Assembly (NCBI RefSeq): GCF_001677275.1
Contig: NZ_CP016178.1
Location: 372,001 to 436,000 of the forward strand
Length of the DNA: 64,000 bases
Reading direction: 5' to 3'
Origin: Vibrio breoganii
GTDB lineage: Bacteria; Pseudomonadota; Gammaproteobacteria; Enterobacterales; Vibrionaceae
The notes beneath the pieces were generated by a model that saw only the letters and a list, made by a program, of their open reading frames with translations, was not told the origin of the DNA and made no database searches. The position numbers and the translations under genes are program-made. Of this stretch, positions 56,318 to 64,000 are shown piece after piece (positions within the stretch are counted from its first letter, which is position 1; each line of letters starts with the position of its first letter).

Positions 56318-57775
56318 TTAAAGCTCTGACTCGCCATTCATCTTTCGGAATATCCAATTGGTTGCTTTATGCATACTGCTGTAGTTTGGATCTTTGATGG
56401 TGACAGTATCGCCTGAATACCAAACAGGCTTCATCTCTTTGTTTAGGGCTACCTGCCAGTACAACTCTTTCTTCTTGCTTAATAAGTAGTGTTCGATTTG
56501 CTTGGCAAATTCAGGGCTGTGAACAAACACGCCAAATTCGATATTTAGATTGTCAGAACGAGGGTCGAAGTTAGATGAACCTATGTAGGTCAGTTTGCTA
56601 TCTAAGATGACGGTCTTGTTGTGATAGTAAGTGTCCGCATGGTAGTAGTGATCCTCGTTAATCGCATCGTCTTTGTACTCCAAAAGATTCACACCTTTTT
56701 TCAATAATTCAGTGCGATGTTTTTCGTAATACGCAGGTATAAAGCCTGAGTCATTAGATGCCGATGAGTTAGTGATCAGCGTAACGTCAGTGTTGTTGTT
56801 TGTAAGTCTATCTATGGTTCTAAACTCGCCGTCAGACGGCACAATGTAAGGCGTTGAGATAATAGCGGTTTTAGCACTATCTAAATATTCACCAATGGTA
56901 CGCTCTGCGCGAGTTCTGAAATATGGCTTGTTGTCATGTAGCTTGTGAAGCGAATCAAACACTGGTGTAACCTCAACAGAGATGGCGTTTGGCTGCTCTA
57001 GTCGATCGACACTGCGCTCAATAACCGCCAATATTTCAGGGTTCTTTTTGCTAGCTTTGGCATACGCTTTGTCAAACGTCGCGAAATCCGAGCCCTGTTT
57101 TACAGAGATGAGTTCATTGATCGGTGTCACGTACTCACTGTGCCAAAGGGATTCATAGTTGTTGGCGAACGGCTTGATGATGTCACCTGTGAACAGGGTA
57201 TCCATATCAAAGAAGTTTGCGTCTTTATTGAATCCAAAATACTCATCACCAATGTTTCGGCCGCCAAGGATCATCGAGTGATGATCAACATTGAAGTATT
57301 TTTCATGCAGACGATTGTCTAGCTGCTTTTGATTACCGGCGAAGTCGAACACACGACCAATCCAACCTATTTTTCTTGAGTTGAAAGGATTGAAGATCTT
57401 GATCTGAATGTTGTCATGGTCACTTAGCTCAGTAAGCCATTTCTCGTTAAAGATCAATAGGTCATCAAGCGTAAGACGTACCTGAACGCCACGATCAGCT
57501 GCTTGCTTAAGTTCATCAAGAAGCATCAAGCCAAGGGTGTTTTTGTCCCAAGAGAAATAGGTCATATCAATAGACGTTGTGGCATTGCGCACAAGGTCAA
57601 CGCGACGTGCAAAGGCTTCATCTGCGGTTGGAATTAGGTAAGCCTCGGCTTGATATTCATCGGTTTTCCAACTTGCTTCGAAGCTTTGTTCCACTTCAGG
57701 GAAAGGCTGGGCACATCCTGTGACCAAAGCAACCAGCATAAAGGCGCACGCTGTTTTTAGTTTGCTCAGTGTCAT
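56318..57775 (-). CDS. Phospholipase-D-family lipoprotein (ClsC-like)
   Basis: 485 residues. The lipobox L-V-T-G-C21 marks an envelope lipoprotein. Two HKD motifs are intact: 'HEKYFNVDHHSMILGGRNIGDEYF' and 'HNKTVILDSKLTYIGSSNFDPRS'. Length and layout are similar to the ClsC-type cardiolipin synthases, which join two phospholipids, or to phospholipases that hydrolyse them. ClsC is not itself a lipoprotein with certainty, so the catalytic reaction here is not fixed. It is one of a run of envelope genes on the minus strand. Confidence 0.88.
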   Translation of the reverse strand: MTLSKLKTACAFMLVALVTGCAQPFPEVEQSFEASWKTDEYQAEAYLIPTADEAFARRVDLVRNATTSIDMTYFSWDKNTLGLMLLDELKQAADRGVQVRLTLDDLLIFNEKWLTELSDHDNIQIKIFNPFNSRKIGWIGRVFDFAGNQKQLDNRLHEKYFNVDHHSMILGGRNIGDEYFGFNKDANFFDMDTLFTGDIIKPFANNYESLWHSEYVTPINELISVKQGSDFATFDKAYAKASKKNPEILAVIERSVDRLEQPNAISVEVTPVFDSLHKLHDNKPYFRTRAERTIGEYLDSAKTAIISTPYIVPSDGEFRTIDRLTNNNTDVTLITNSSASNDSGFIPAYYEKHRTELLKKGVNLLEYKDDAINEDHYYHADTYYHNKTVILDSKLTYIGSSNFDPRSDNLNIEFGVFVHSPEFAKQIEHYLLSKKKELYWQVALNKEMKPVWYSGDTVTIKDPNYSSMHKATNWIFRKMNGESEL

Positions 57776-57807
57776 AATAAACCTGCATTAAATCGTGAAA
57801 TCTGGAT

Positions 57808-57833
57808 ATAAAAACGGCCAGCAAGCTGGCCGT
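57808..57833 (-). terminator. Intrinsic terminator of the carboxylesterase-fold gene
   Basis: ACGGCCAGC (57814-57822), loop AA, GCTGGCCGT (57825-57833); on the minus strand four to five T follow. It lies 26 bases past the stop at 57860. Confidence 0.85.
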
Positions 57834-57859
57834 TACAGTAGGATGAATCTCGGATGTGC

Positions 57860-59998
57860 TTAGTTTAGGTACCACTGCCAAGGCATAAGACCTTGCTCTT
57901 CTAAACCGGTTAGGCGACCTTGACGAAGCTTTGGATCAACACCAGGGTTCGTCACGTAGTCCCAATCGTAAGTGGTAGTGTCGCTAAAGCCTTCCGCTTC
58001 GATAACAAGCACGTTGTCAGCAGAATCGCTGTACTGGTAGTTAGTAAACAATTCTTCGCTAAACCATAGGCGTGACATTTCGTTCATTAATGCTTTCTCG
58101 CCTGTGTTTGGGTGGATCTCGCTACCATCAAAGCGTACTGCTTTGTTGAACATAAATGGCAGTTCTGAGCCGTTACATGCACCGCTGATACAACCAATCG
58201 TCTTGAATAGGTCTAGGATTGAAAGCTCACCGTACTGTCCAGTTTCTTCATCTTGCGCTGTGTTGTAGTTCCACATGCTGAAACTAGGTTTTTTGTCAAA
58301 GCGATATAGAGTCGCAGCTTCAGTGCTGTTTGCCGCCATATGACGTGCTGGGCCGTTGAACAGCGTATCGTTTAGCATGGTTTTAAACTGTGCCATGTTT
58401 GCCGTTGCACCGCCTAAAGCCGCTTCTGAGTTAGGGTAGAAGTCTGTTAGGTTAAGAGCTGTTTTGACTTCGTCATGCCCTGTCAGCTCAATGCTAGTTG
58501 CGGCTACAACACAACTAAGGATCCCTAGAGTATCTTCTTCTGATAGACAGTCCAAAGCCGCATCATCTATGTCGATAAATGTATCAAGGCCCCAGAACAA
58601 CTGTGTTACGGCGCTGTACGCTGTTAATGACAACCCAGCGTTTGTCGCAAGGTCATTTGTATCCATCTGACTTAGTTCTCGCTCTACCTTAGCTTGGTTT
58701 TCTGCGTCGTCTAACCACTCAACTAGATTCATAGCTAAAGCCTTTGGCTCAACGTTTTCTACAAGAGCAGGTTCCTCATCTGTAATCAGTTCGATGATAG
58801 TTGGAATCAAGAATGTCACGCTGAACAACATACCAAAGCTGTTTGCTTCGCTTGCGTTGTTGCCTAGTACACTTGGTACAGTGAGCTCAGTCTGCATTGG
58901 AGACTTAGCAGACTCGCTGCAAGAGCCGAGTAGACTGGTTTTTTCACACTGTATGTAAGGAGCAAACGGCATCAATGTAGACATCGGAGTGTTGTCTGAC
59001 TTTGGACCTATCTCAATATCAGGTACTAGAGGAACCGGTACTGAAACTGAAAGTGAAAGAGAACTCAGTAACCAGTTCTTTAGCTGCTCAAGGCCATTAA
59101 GAGCCGTTTTTTGTGATGCCATGATCTCATCAATTGAGGTTTCAGCTGTGAACTCTTGGCTACGGTCTTTAGCAACGTCATAGCTTGGGTATTCAAAGCC
59201 ATACGGATTACTTTGCATGATTGCACGCTGGAAGTAGTTACCAGAGATGTTGTCATCTTGCTGTAGAAGTCCAACAGACATAGCGCCAGAACCTTGACCA
59301 ATAACGGTTACGTTGTCGATATCACCACCGAAGCTTGCGATGTTGTCGTGCACCCACTCAAGAGCGCGCTTTTGATCGCCAAGACCATAGTTGCCGTCAA
59401 CATTAGTGCCTTTAACCCACTGCGTGCCTAGCTGACCTAAACGGTAGTTCAAGCTAATGTAGATGAATGGCTTGCTGTCATCGCTACCTTGAGCAACCAC
59501 AGTATCACCGTGAACTAGTACTTCTGAACCAGAACCATATTCAAAATCACCACCGTGAATAAACACGTATACCGGCAAATTTTCACCTGCATCAGCGCCA
59601 GCAGGACGCCAGATGTTTAGGTTCAAGCAGTCTTCGCTTTGGTCTTGTATCGTTGAACGAACTTGCATACATGCATCGCCAAATGCCGTGGCATTAACGT
59701 TTTCTTCTAGCTCTTTTGTGATGCTGTGCGCAAAGCGAGTTTGTGTGGCGTACTCGATGCCTTTAAAAGTCTCAACGTTAACGCGCTTCTCTTCACCTTC
59801 AAGTGTTGTAATAACCACAGATTCTTTCATTGCATCGATAATTGAGTCGCCGATTTCTAATGAAATTTTTTCAGCTGGCAATGGCTGCATTGGCTCTGGG
59901 TTCTCAGGCATCGGTACGGTAGCGTCTACGTCGGTGTAACAACCTGCAAGAGATGCGCTGATTGCGATAGCAACTAGAGAACGATGTAATAAGGTCAT
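57860..59998 (-). CDS. Carboxylesterase-fold lipoprotein without catalytic Ser and His (pseudoenzyme candidate)
   Basis: 712 residues from the ATG at 59998; a TTG six codons upstream is less likely. The lipobox S-L-A-G-C20 indicates lipidation. The type B carboxylesterase fold is plain: 'FKGIEYA', 'EDCLNLNIWRPAG', 'PVYVFIHGGDFEYGSG', 'ISLNYRLGQLG', 'NYGLGDQKRALEWVHDNIASFGGD'. The nucleophile elbow, normally G-E-S-A-G, reads G-Q-G236-S-G. The His block, normally H-G-x-E-L-P, reads 'CNGSELPF' with Asn609. The acidic member region 'LGNNASEANSF' keeps its Glu. It may bind a lipid or ligand rather than hydrolyse it, or Ser237 may serve. Confidence 0.85.
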   Translation of the reverse strand: MTLLHRSLVAIAISASLAGCYTDVDATVPMPENPEPMQPLPAEKISLEIGDSIIDAMKESVVITTLEGEEKRVNVETFKGIEYATQTRFAHSITKELEENVNATAFGDACMQVRSTIQDQSEDCLNLNIWRPAGADAGENLPVYVFIHGGDFEYGSGSEVLVHGDTVVAQGSDDSKPFIYISLNYRLGQLGTQWVKGTNVDGNYGLGDQKRALEWVHDNIASFGGDIDNVTVIGQGSGAMSVGLLQQDDNISGNYFQRAIMQSNPYGFEYPSYDVAKDRSQEFTAETSIDEIMASQKTALNGLEQLKNWLLSSLSLSVSVPVPLVPDIEIGPKSDNTPMSTLMPFAPYIQCEKTSLLGSCSESAKSPMQTELTVPSVLGNNASEANSFGMLFSVTFLIPTIIELITDEEPALVENVEPKALAMNLVEWLDDAENQAKVERELSQMDTNDLATNAGLSLTAYSAVTQLFWGLDTFIDIDDAALDCLSEEDTLGILSCVVAATSIELTGHDEVKTALNLTDFYPNSEAALGGATANMAQFKTMLNDTLFNGPARHMAANSTEAATLYRFDKKPSFSMWNYNTAQDEETGQYGELSILDLFKTIGCISGACNGSELPFMFNKAVRFDGSEIHPNTGEKALMNEMSRLWFSEELFTNYQYSDSADNVLVIEAEGFSDTTTYDWDYVTNPGVDPKLRQGRLTGLEEQGLMPWQWYLN

Positions 59999-60179
59999 AA
60001 TTTTTTCCACATTCAATATTCAGTTTGGAGTACTTTTTAAGTAACGCCGCTATGTAAACAATCGAATTTGGCGCTCTCAGTCCTTTGCGCTATTCGAACT
60101 TCTGTTTCTTAGGCGTTATAGTACGTTGCGATTCATGATTCGTTGAATCGCTTATGTCGGATTGAATCCTACGTTTATC

Positions 60180-60201
60180 GCAGCTTGTTATTTCAAGCTG
60201 C
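60180..60201 (-). other. Hairpin downstream of the outer-membrane protein gene
   Basis: GCAGCTTG (60180-60187), a 6-base loop, CAAGCTGC (60194-60201). No T run on the minus strand. It may protect the message end or act as a weak terminator. Confidence 0.45.
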
Positions 60202-60232
60202 GAGCGAGGACTATTCTTATTTAAGCGGGAGG

Positions 60233-61876
60233 CTAGAAGCGGTACCCAAGGTTTAAAGTCATTGAGTCGCGCGTTTCGCCCTTGTTGTATAGGAAAGTCA
60301 TTTGGTAGTGCTTACCAAACTGTTTATTGACGCCCACTAGAGCTGCCCACTGGTTAAGGTCAACACCCACATCGTAGTCAAATTCGATGCTATCGGTGAC
60401 AACGGTACCTTGCATGCGAGATTTCAGGCCTTGGTATTCAGCACCTACGAATATTTGTGCGCGGTAATCCACTAGCTGATAGCCCAGCATAGGCTGTACA
60501 GTAATGATGCCATCGCCCCAGCTGTCGCCACCTTCAATACGAGTAGTTGAGTACGTACCTGTTACCGATGCAAAGAATTCTCTATAACCTACAGATAGAG
60601 TGGTACCGACACCAACTAGGTCATATTTTAGTTTTAGTGGTACGTTAAGGCGCCCAGGGTTACACGCGACAGCCAAGCTCTCACAGAACCCGTCGCCTAA
60701 ACCTGGCATTTTGTCATTCAGCATTTCTTGAATTTTCTCACCAGCTGCGCCTGTGTAGCCTGCATCTACGTTTGCATTTACGTTGATTTTCCCTACGTAA
60801 CCAAATACGTTCCAAAACGGTAGGATGTTAACGTCACCGCGAAGCGTAAGAGACTCCGCTGTCACAGTAGCAAACGTATCTTCTGGATCGAAAAACTCAT
60901 TGAGTCGCACACCGCCAATGATGAAATCATTTGTCGGTAAGGTCATGTCTTGGTTTCGGTATGCCATAGAGATACCGAAAGGCAGAGGTAGATCGATACC
61001 TTGACGAACGACCATATCCCCCATTAATGGGAAGACGCGATCTACTTCAACACGCTCTTCAATAAGACGAGGATCAGAGGCCTCTGTCAGACGAGCTTCA
61101 TCGATAATATCTACGCCGTCGCCATCATATAGCGCAATTGGCACCACGGTTTCTAGGATGTTTACCGGTTTTTTGCCTTTCTTACCAATTTTCTCAACAC
61201 GCTTTTCTACCATCAGTAATTTGCCTGACTTTAAAGTCATGAAGTTGATCTGCTGGCGATAAGTTTCAATGTTGTAGCCATCCAATTTAAAAGGAGAGCG
61301 GTTGCTGATGACCATTTGCTTTGGTTGACCATCAACGATTAATACCTCTACTTTCATAAAACGGAAGTAAGCAATATCTTGTGGTAAACCGTATTTTGAG
61401 TAGTTAAAAGAAATAACCACATGGCCATTTTCTAACTCGGTCGCTTCAATGGAAGAAGGGTCGTAGCTTTGCGCCCAGTTGCGAAGGCGATATTGAGTAC
61501 GAGTACTGTTTTCAATTTCTTCGACAGCATCAAAATGTTTATCTAGTTTGCTTATGTCATGCTTGATTCGAAGGTCAATATTGCCTTTTTGGTCAGTGCT
61601 TTTTACTAAGAATACAGAAGACTCTCTTGTTTCGTCACCGATGTTAATAGTGCGGTCTACTTGCTCAACAAGCTGCTCGCCCAAAGCCAAAGAACTGATG
61701 CCAAGTTTTGGCAGATCATTGTCGATGCCATAGTGAGCAAAGATCTCTTTACCTTTTAGGTCAGGGTTGAACGCAATTGCATTGTCAGCCATTGCATTAA
61801 AAGAACAGGCCAGCATCGCTGAAGCTATGATGGTAAGAACAGAACGTTTTGCTACTTGTTTTAATACGTTAAACAT
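60233..61876 (-). CDS. Outer-membrane protein of unknown function
   Basis: 547 residues with a signal peptide ending near 'SFNAMAD'. Roughly the first 280 residues form a soluble beta-rich domain ('DNAIAFNPDLKGKEIFAHYGIDND', 'SSVFLVKSTDQKGNIDLRIKHDI', 'QRTQYRLRNWAQSYD' region), and the rest consists of amphipathic strands ending 'KGETRDSMTLNLGYRF', with a C-terminal Phe, as in outer-membrane barrels. Two Cys lie in 'FCESLAVACNPG'. I do not recognise a family. It is on the same strand as the pseudo-esterase gene; a lipid-related role is suggested by neighbours only. Confidence 0.8.
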   Translation of the reverse strand: MFNVLKQVAKRSVLTIIASAMLACSFNAMADNAIAFNPDLKGKEIFAHYGIDNDLPKLGISSLALGEQLVEQVDRTINIGDETRESSVFLVKSTDQKGNIDLRIKHDISKLDKHFDAVEEIENSTRTQYRLRNWAQSYDPSSIEATELENGHVVISFNYSKYGLPQDIAYFRFMKVEVLIVDGQPKQMVISNRSPFKLDGYNIETYRQQINFMTLKSGKLLMVEKRVEKIGKKGKKPVNILETVVPIALYDGDGVDIIDEARLTEASDPRLIEERVEVDRVFPLMGDMVVRQGIDLPLPFGISMAYRNQDMTLPTNDFIIGGVRLNEFFDPEDTFATVTAESLTLRGDVNILPFWNVFGYVGKINVNANVDAGYTGAAGEKIQEMLNDKMPGLGDGFCESLAVACNPGRLNVPLKLKYDLVGVGTTLSVGYREFFASVTGTYSTTRIEGGDSWGDGIITVQPMLGYQLVDYRAQIFVGAEYQGLKSRMQGTVVTDSIEFDYDVGVDLNQWAALVGVNKQFGKHYQMTFLYNKGETRDSMTLNLGYRF

Positions 61877-62331
61877 TGATATTCACTTTTACTTGTCAGA
61901 ACCTCAAACCTATGAGCATTCAGAAATTTAAACTTTTCATCGAACACCCTTTGTTCGACGGAATGACAAGTCCACTCACTGACCGTTAGCCAGGAAAACC
62001 GTGTGGGTTATTGCCGTATAAATTAGCTGTGGAGCGGATATTAGAGGCAAATCACGGTTTGTATTAATCACATATGTAGGACGCAACCCTCCATTAACAA
62101 AATCTGGTTGTGCCTTATAACGAGGGAATAGGGAAATAACTGAGTATCAATGTGTTACGAAAACGATCGCAGTGGGTATTTTTGATGATTTATCCAAGAG
62201 TTGAATTGTAGGGTTATGTCCTACACTGGCGATTATTGCTACTGGTAATGTTCATTTATTATTCGTGTCAGTTAAGCCATAGCAAACGAGTTGCTGGTGG
62301 CATTTTTATCGACAAACCTTAGAGGCTTGCC
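61877..62331. other. Divergent promoter region, 455 bases
   Basis: It lies between the outer-membrane protein gene (minus) and the patatin gene (plus). The one clear structure is TCGAACA (61940-61946) with TGTTCGA (61952-61958), a short hairpin in the leader of the minus-strand gene. No gene or other repeat is seen. Confidence 0.5.
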
Positions 62332-63507
62332 ATGACGCGCAAATCAAACATTCTCACCGTTGTACTATTGTCTGTTTCTGTTGCGGCTTGTAGCACAACG
62401 CACACTTTGGATAAGCGTGTTACCGAAGACAACTATAAGGAAGTAACCCTAGATACTAATGTAAAGGTTGAAGAACCTTTGCGCTTCTGGGGATCAGAGA
62501 AGCCAGATTTTCTCTATGACCAAAATACTCAAACAACACCGATTACAGTTAAGGGTGACACTCTAAATATTCTTGCTCTATCCGGTGGTGGTGCTAACGG
62601 CGCATTTGGCGCAGGTGTATTGATGGGGCTTGCTGATAAAGGTGAGCTTAAAGACTATTCTGTTATCACTGGAATTAGTGCTGGAGCATTGATCGCTCCC
62701 TTTGTCTTTGTTGGTGGCGATGAAGTAGAACGTTTGGAAGACGTAATCTTAGGCATTAATGATAAAGAAGTGTTGGGTAAAAAGAATTTTTTAAATACGA
62801 TTTTCAAGGATGCGTTTACCGATGGTGATAGTTTTATTGAATTTATTGCCAAATCTTACCCTGAGGAAATGATAGATAAAATTGCGCTACAACATAGGAA
62901 GGGCAAACGTATATTTATAGGCTCTACACATCTTGATTCTGGGGAATTAATGGTTTGGAATTTGGGCGCTATTGCAAATAGCGAACTTCCAAACAGAGTG
63001 GAACTGGTACACAAAGTATTAGCAAGCAGTGCATCGATTCCTGGCGTATTTCCACCGCAGTTCTTCAATGTTCGTGATGAGCAAACCGTATTAGAAGAAA
63101 TGCATGTAGATGGTGGACTGGCTGCTCAAGTTTTTTACAATCCCTCTAGCTTTGACTATCAACTGGTGTCAGAAACTTTAGGATTAAAAGCGACGCCGCA
63201 GCTTGATGTGATTCGTAATGGATTGCTTAAAACACCCTATAAGCCAGTAAATGACAAAGGTGTAGCTCTATTAACCAAGAGTTTATCGGGTTTAACCATG
63301 ATGCAGACTCGTGGGGATATGTATCGAATGAAGTATCTCAGTGAAATTGATGATTTAGAAATGCAGTTTACTTACATTGACCAAGACTTCTCAGAAGCTA
63401 AGCAATCTAAAGACTTGTTTGATCTTGATTACATGAAGGCTATCTATCAGTACGGTTACGATAAAGCCGTCACTGGAGAACTTTGGGAAACGGAAGTACC
63501 CCAGTAG
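62332..63507 (+). CDS. Patatin-like phospholipase lipoprotein
   Basis: 391 residues. The lipobox V-A-A-C20-S predicts an outer-membrane lipoprotein (Ser at +2). The patatin domain has the oxyanion block 'LALSGGGANGAFGAGVL', the nucleophile elbow G-I-S116-A-G and the catalytic Asp in D260-G-G. Its Ser-Asp dyad is intact, so it should hydrolyse a lipid acyl ester. It differs from cytosolic patatins by its lipid anchor. It faces away from the outer-membrane protein gene and ends at a strong bidirectional terminator. Confidence 0.93.
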   Translation: MTRKSNILTVVLLSVSVAACSTTHTLDKRVTEDNYKEVTLDTNVKVEEPLRFWGSEKPDFLYDQNTQTTPITVKGDTLNILALSGGGANGAFGAGVLMGLADKGELKDYSVITGISAGALIAPFVFVGGDEVERLEDVILGINDKEVLGKKNFLNTIFKDAFTDGDSFIEFIAKSYPEEMIDKIALQHRKGKRIFIGSTHLDSGELMVWNLGAIANSELPNRVELVHKVLASSASIPGVFPPQFFNVRDEQTVLEEMHVDGGLAAQVFYNPSSFDYQLVSETLGLKATPQLDVIRNGLLKTPYKPVNDKGVALLTKSLSGLTMMQTRGDMYRMKYLSEIDDLEMQFTYIDQDFSEAKQSKDLFDLDYMKAIYQYGYDKAVTGELWETEVPQ

Positions 63508-63514
63508 GTATATA

Positions 63515-63562
63515 AAAACACCCTCTTAGCCAATACGTATATAGTGGCAAAGAGGGTGTTTT
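63515..63562. terminator. Bidirectional terminator between patatin and ammonium-transporter genes
   Basis: AAAACACCCTCTT (63515-63527) pairs perfectly with AAGAGGGTGTTTT (63550-63562) around a 22-base loop. Each strand ends in a short T run. Confidence 0.85.
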
Positions 63563-63592
63563 AGTACTAGTTTCGTTTTACAGTTCTATAGA

Positions 63593-64000
63593 TTACTTAT
63601 CAGCGTTGGTTGCACCAATCTTATGGATAGCAAGGTCTGCACCAATAAATTCATCTTCTTGACTAAGACGTAAACCAGAGGTTTTATTGACCAGTCCATA
63701 GACGATAATACCGCCAACAACAGCAACGATAACACCTGCTAAAGTGCCTACAACCTGAGACATAAAGCTAACACCGCCAAGACCGCCCAATGCTGGCAAA
63801 CCGAAGATACCCGCAGCAATAGCACCCCAAACACCACACAAGCCGTGTAGAGGCCAAACACCGAGAACATCATCAATCTTGCTGCTGCGTTGAAGGCGAG
63901 TAAATACCCAAACAAATAAAGCACCTGCAACACCACCAACGATAAATGCGCCAACAGGGTGCATTAGATCAGAGCCGGCACAGACAGCAACTAGGCCAGC
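63593..64000 (-). CDS. amtB: Ammonium transporter (Amt family), C-terminal part
   Basis: The frame runs open past base 64000, so only the last 135 residues are seen. 'AGLVAVCAGSDLMHPVGAFIVGGVAGAL' and 'DDVLGVWPLHGLCGVWGAIAAGIFG' match the Amt family, including the conserved His of the pore (PLHGLCG). 'YGLVNKTSGLRLSQEDEFIGADLAIHKIGA' is the usual C-terminal tail that interacts with the GlnK regulator. It conducts ammonium/ammonia across the inner membrane. The gene ends at a shared terminator. Confidence 0.92.
   Translation of the reverse strand, partial: AGLVAVCAGSDLMHPVGAFIVGGVAGALFVWVFTRLQRSSKIDDVLGVWPLHGLCGVWGAIAAGIFGLPALGGLGGVSFMSQVVGTLAGVIVAVVGGIIVYGLVNKTSGLRLSQEDEFIGADLAIHKIGATNADK

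Overview
The window reads as a chromosomal segment of a marine gammaproteobacterium of the Vibrio/Vibrionaceae type. Supporting signs are moderate GC, gene families and operon styles typical of vibrios (GMP reductase, an OFA-type MFS carrier, Tct-type tripartite uptake, many LysR regulators, a DUF2237 protein, a GreA/B-like small protein), abundant short hairpin terminators and REP-like intergenic palindromes. This placement is inference from gene content, not a species call. I see no rRNA, tRNA, CRISPR array, IS element or prophage. Both ends are cut: an RND adaptor gene at the left and an ammonium transporter gene at the right.

Layout. 1-3422: the end of an RND efflux adaptor gene and its complete inner-membrane pump. 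3561-23479: the most distinctive block. It holds a secreted sulfatase, a secreted eight-haem cytochrome c with HEAT and TPR repeats, a MoxR-DUF58-DUF4381-BatA-BatB/C-BatD operon, and a LysR regulator. After a highly structured intergenic element and a lone riboswitch-controlled thiC come a secreted alkaline-phosphatase-superfamily enzyme, a lipoprotein with a formylglycine-generating-enzyme fold but no catalytic cysteines, a radical-SAM anaerobic sulfatase maturase, and a secreted HEAT/TPR protein that is a paralogue of the C-terminal half of the cytochrome. Sulfatase, maturase, FGE-like protein and the cytochrome/TPR pair look like one envelope sulfate-ester system, with the MoxR/Bat operon as a possible assembly machine.

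23622-36513: mixed housekeeping and accessory genes (MFS efflux, SDR oxidoreductase, ICMT-like methyltransferase, LysR, acyltransferase 3, OFA carrier, NAD(P)HX repair enzyme, gamma-glutamyltranspeptidase), with a five-unit 122-bp palindromic repeat array at 24997-25600. 36361-39416: guaC behind an unusual leader with two hairpins sharing one loop sequence, a DUF2237 protein, a tiny secreted repeat protein and a uracil-DNA-glycosylase-family protein. 39828-45352: tctCBA tricarboxylate uptake facing a CitA/CitB-type two-component pair. 45632-50032: a polar amino-acid ABC transporter and a LysR gene, divergent from a secreted DUF1254/DUF1214 protein.

51787-55311: a TamA-like outer-membrane protein without TamB, a YcaQ-type DNA glycosylase and a GreA/B-like protein. 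55381-63507: a run of envelope proteins that look lipid-related: two outer-membrane barrel candidates, a phospholipase-D lipoprotein, a carboxylesterase-fold lipoprotein that has lost its catalytic Ser and His, and a patatin-like lipoprotein. The window closes in an ammonium transporter gene.
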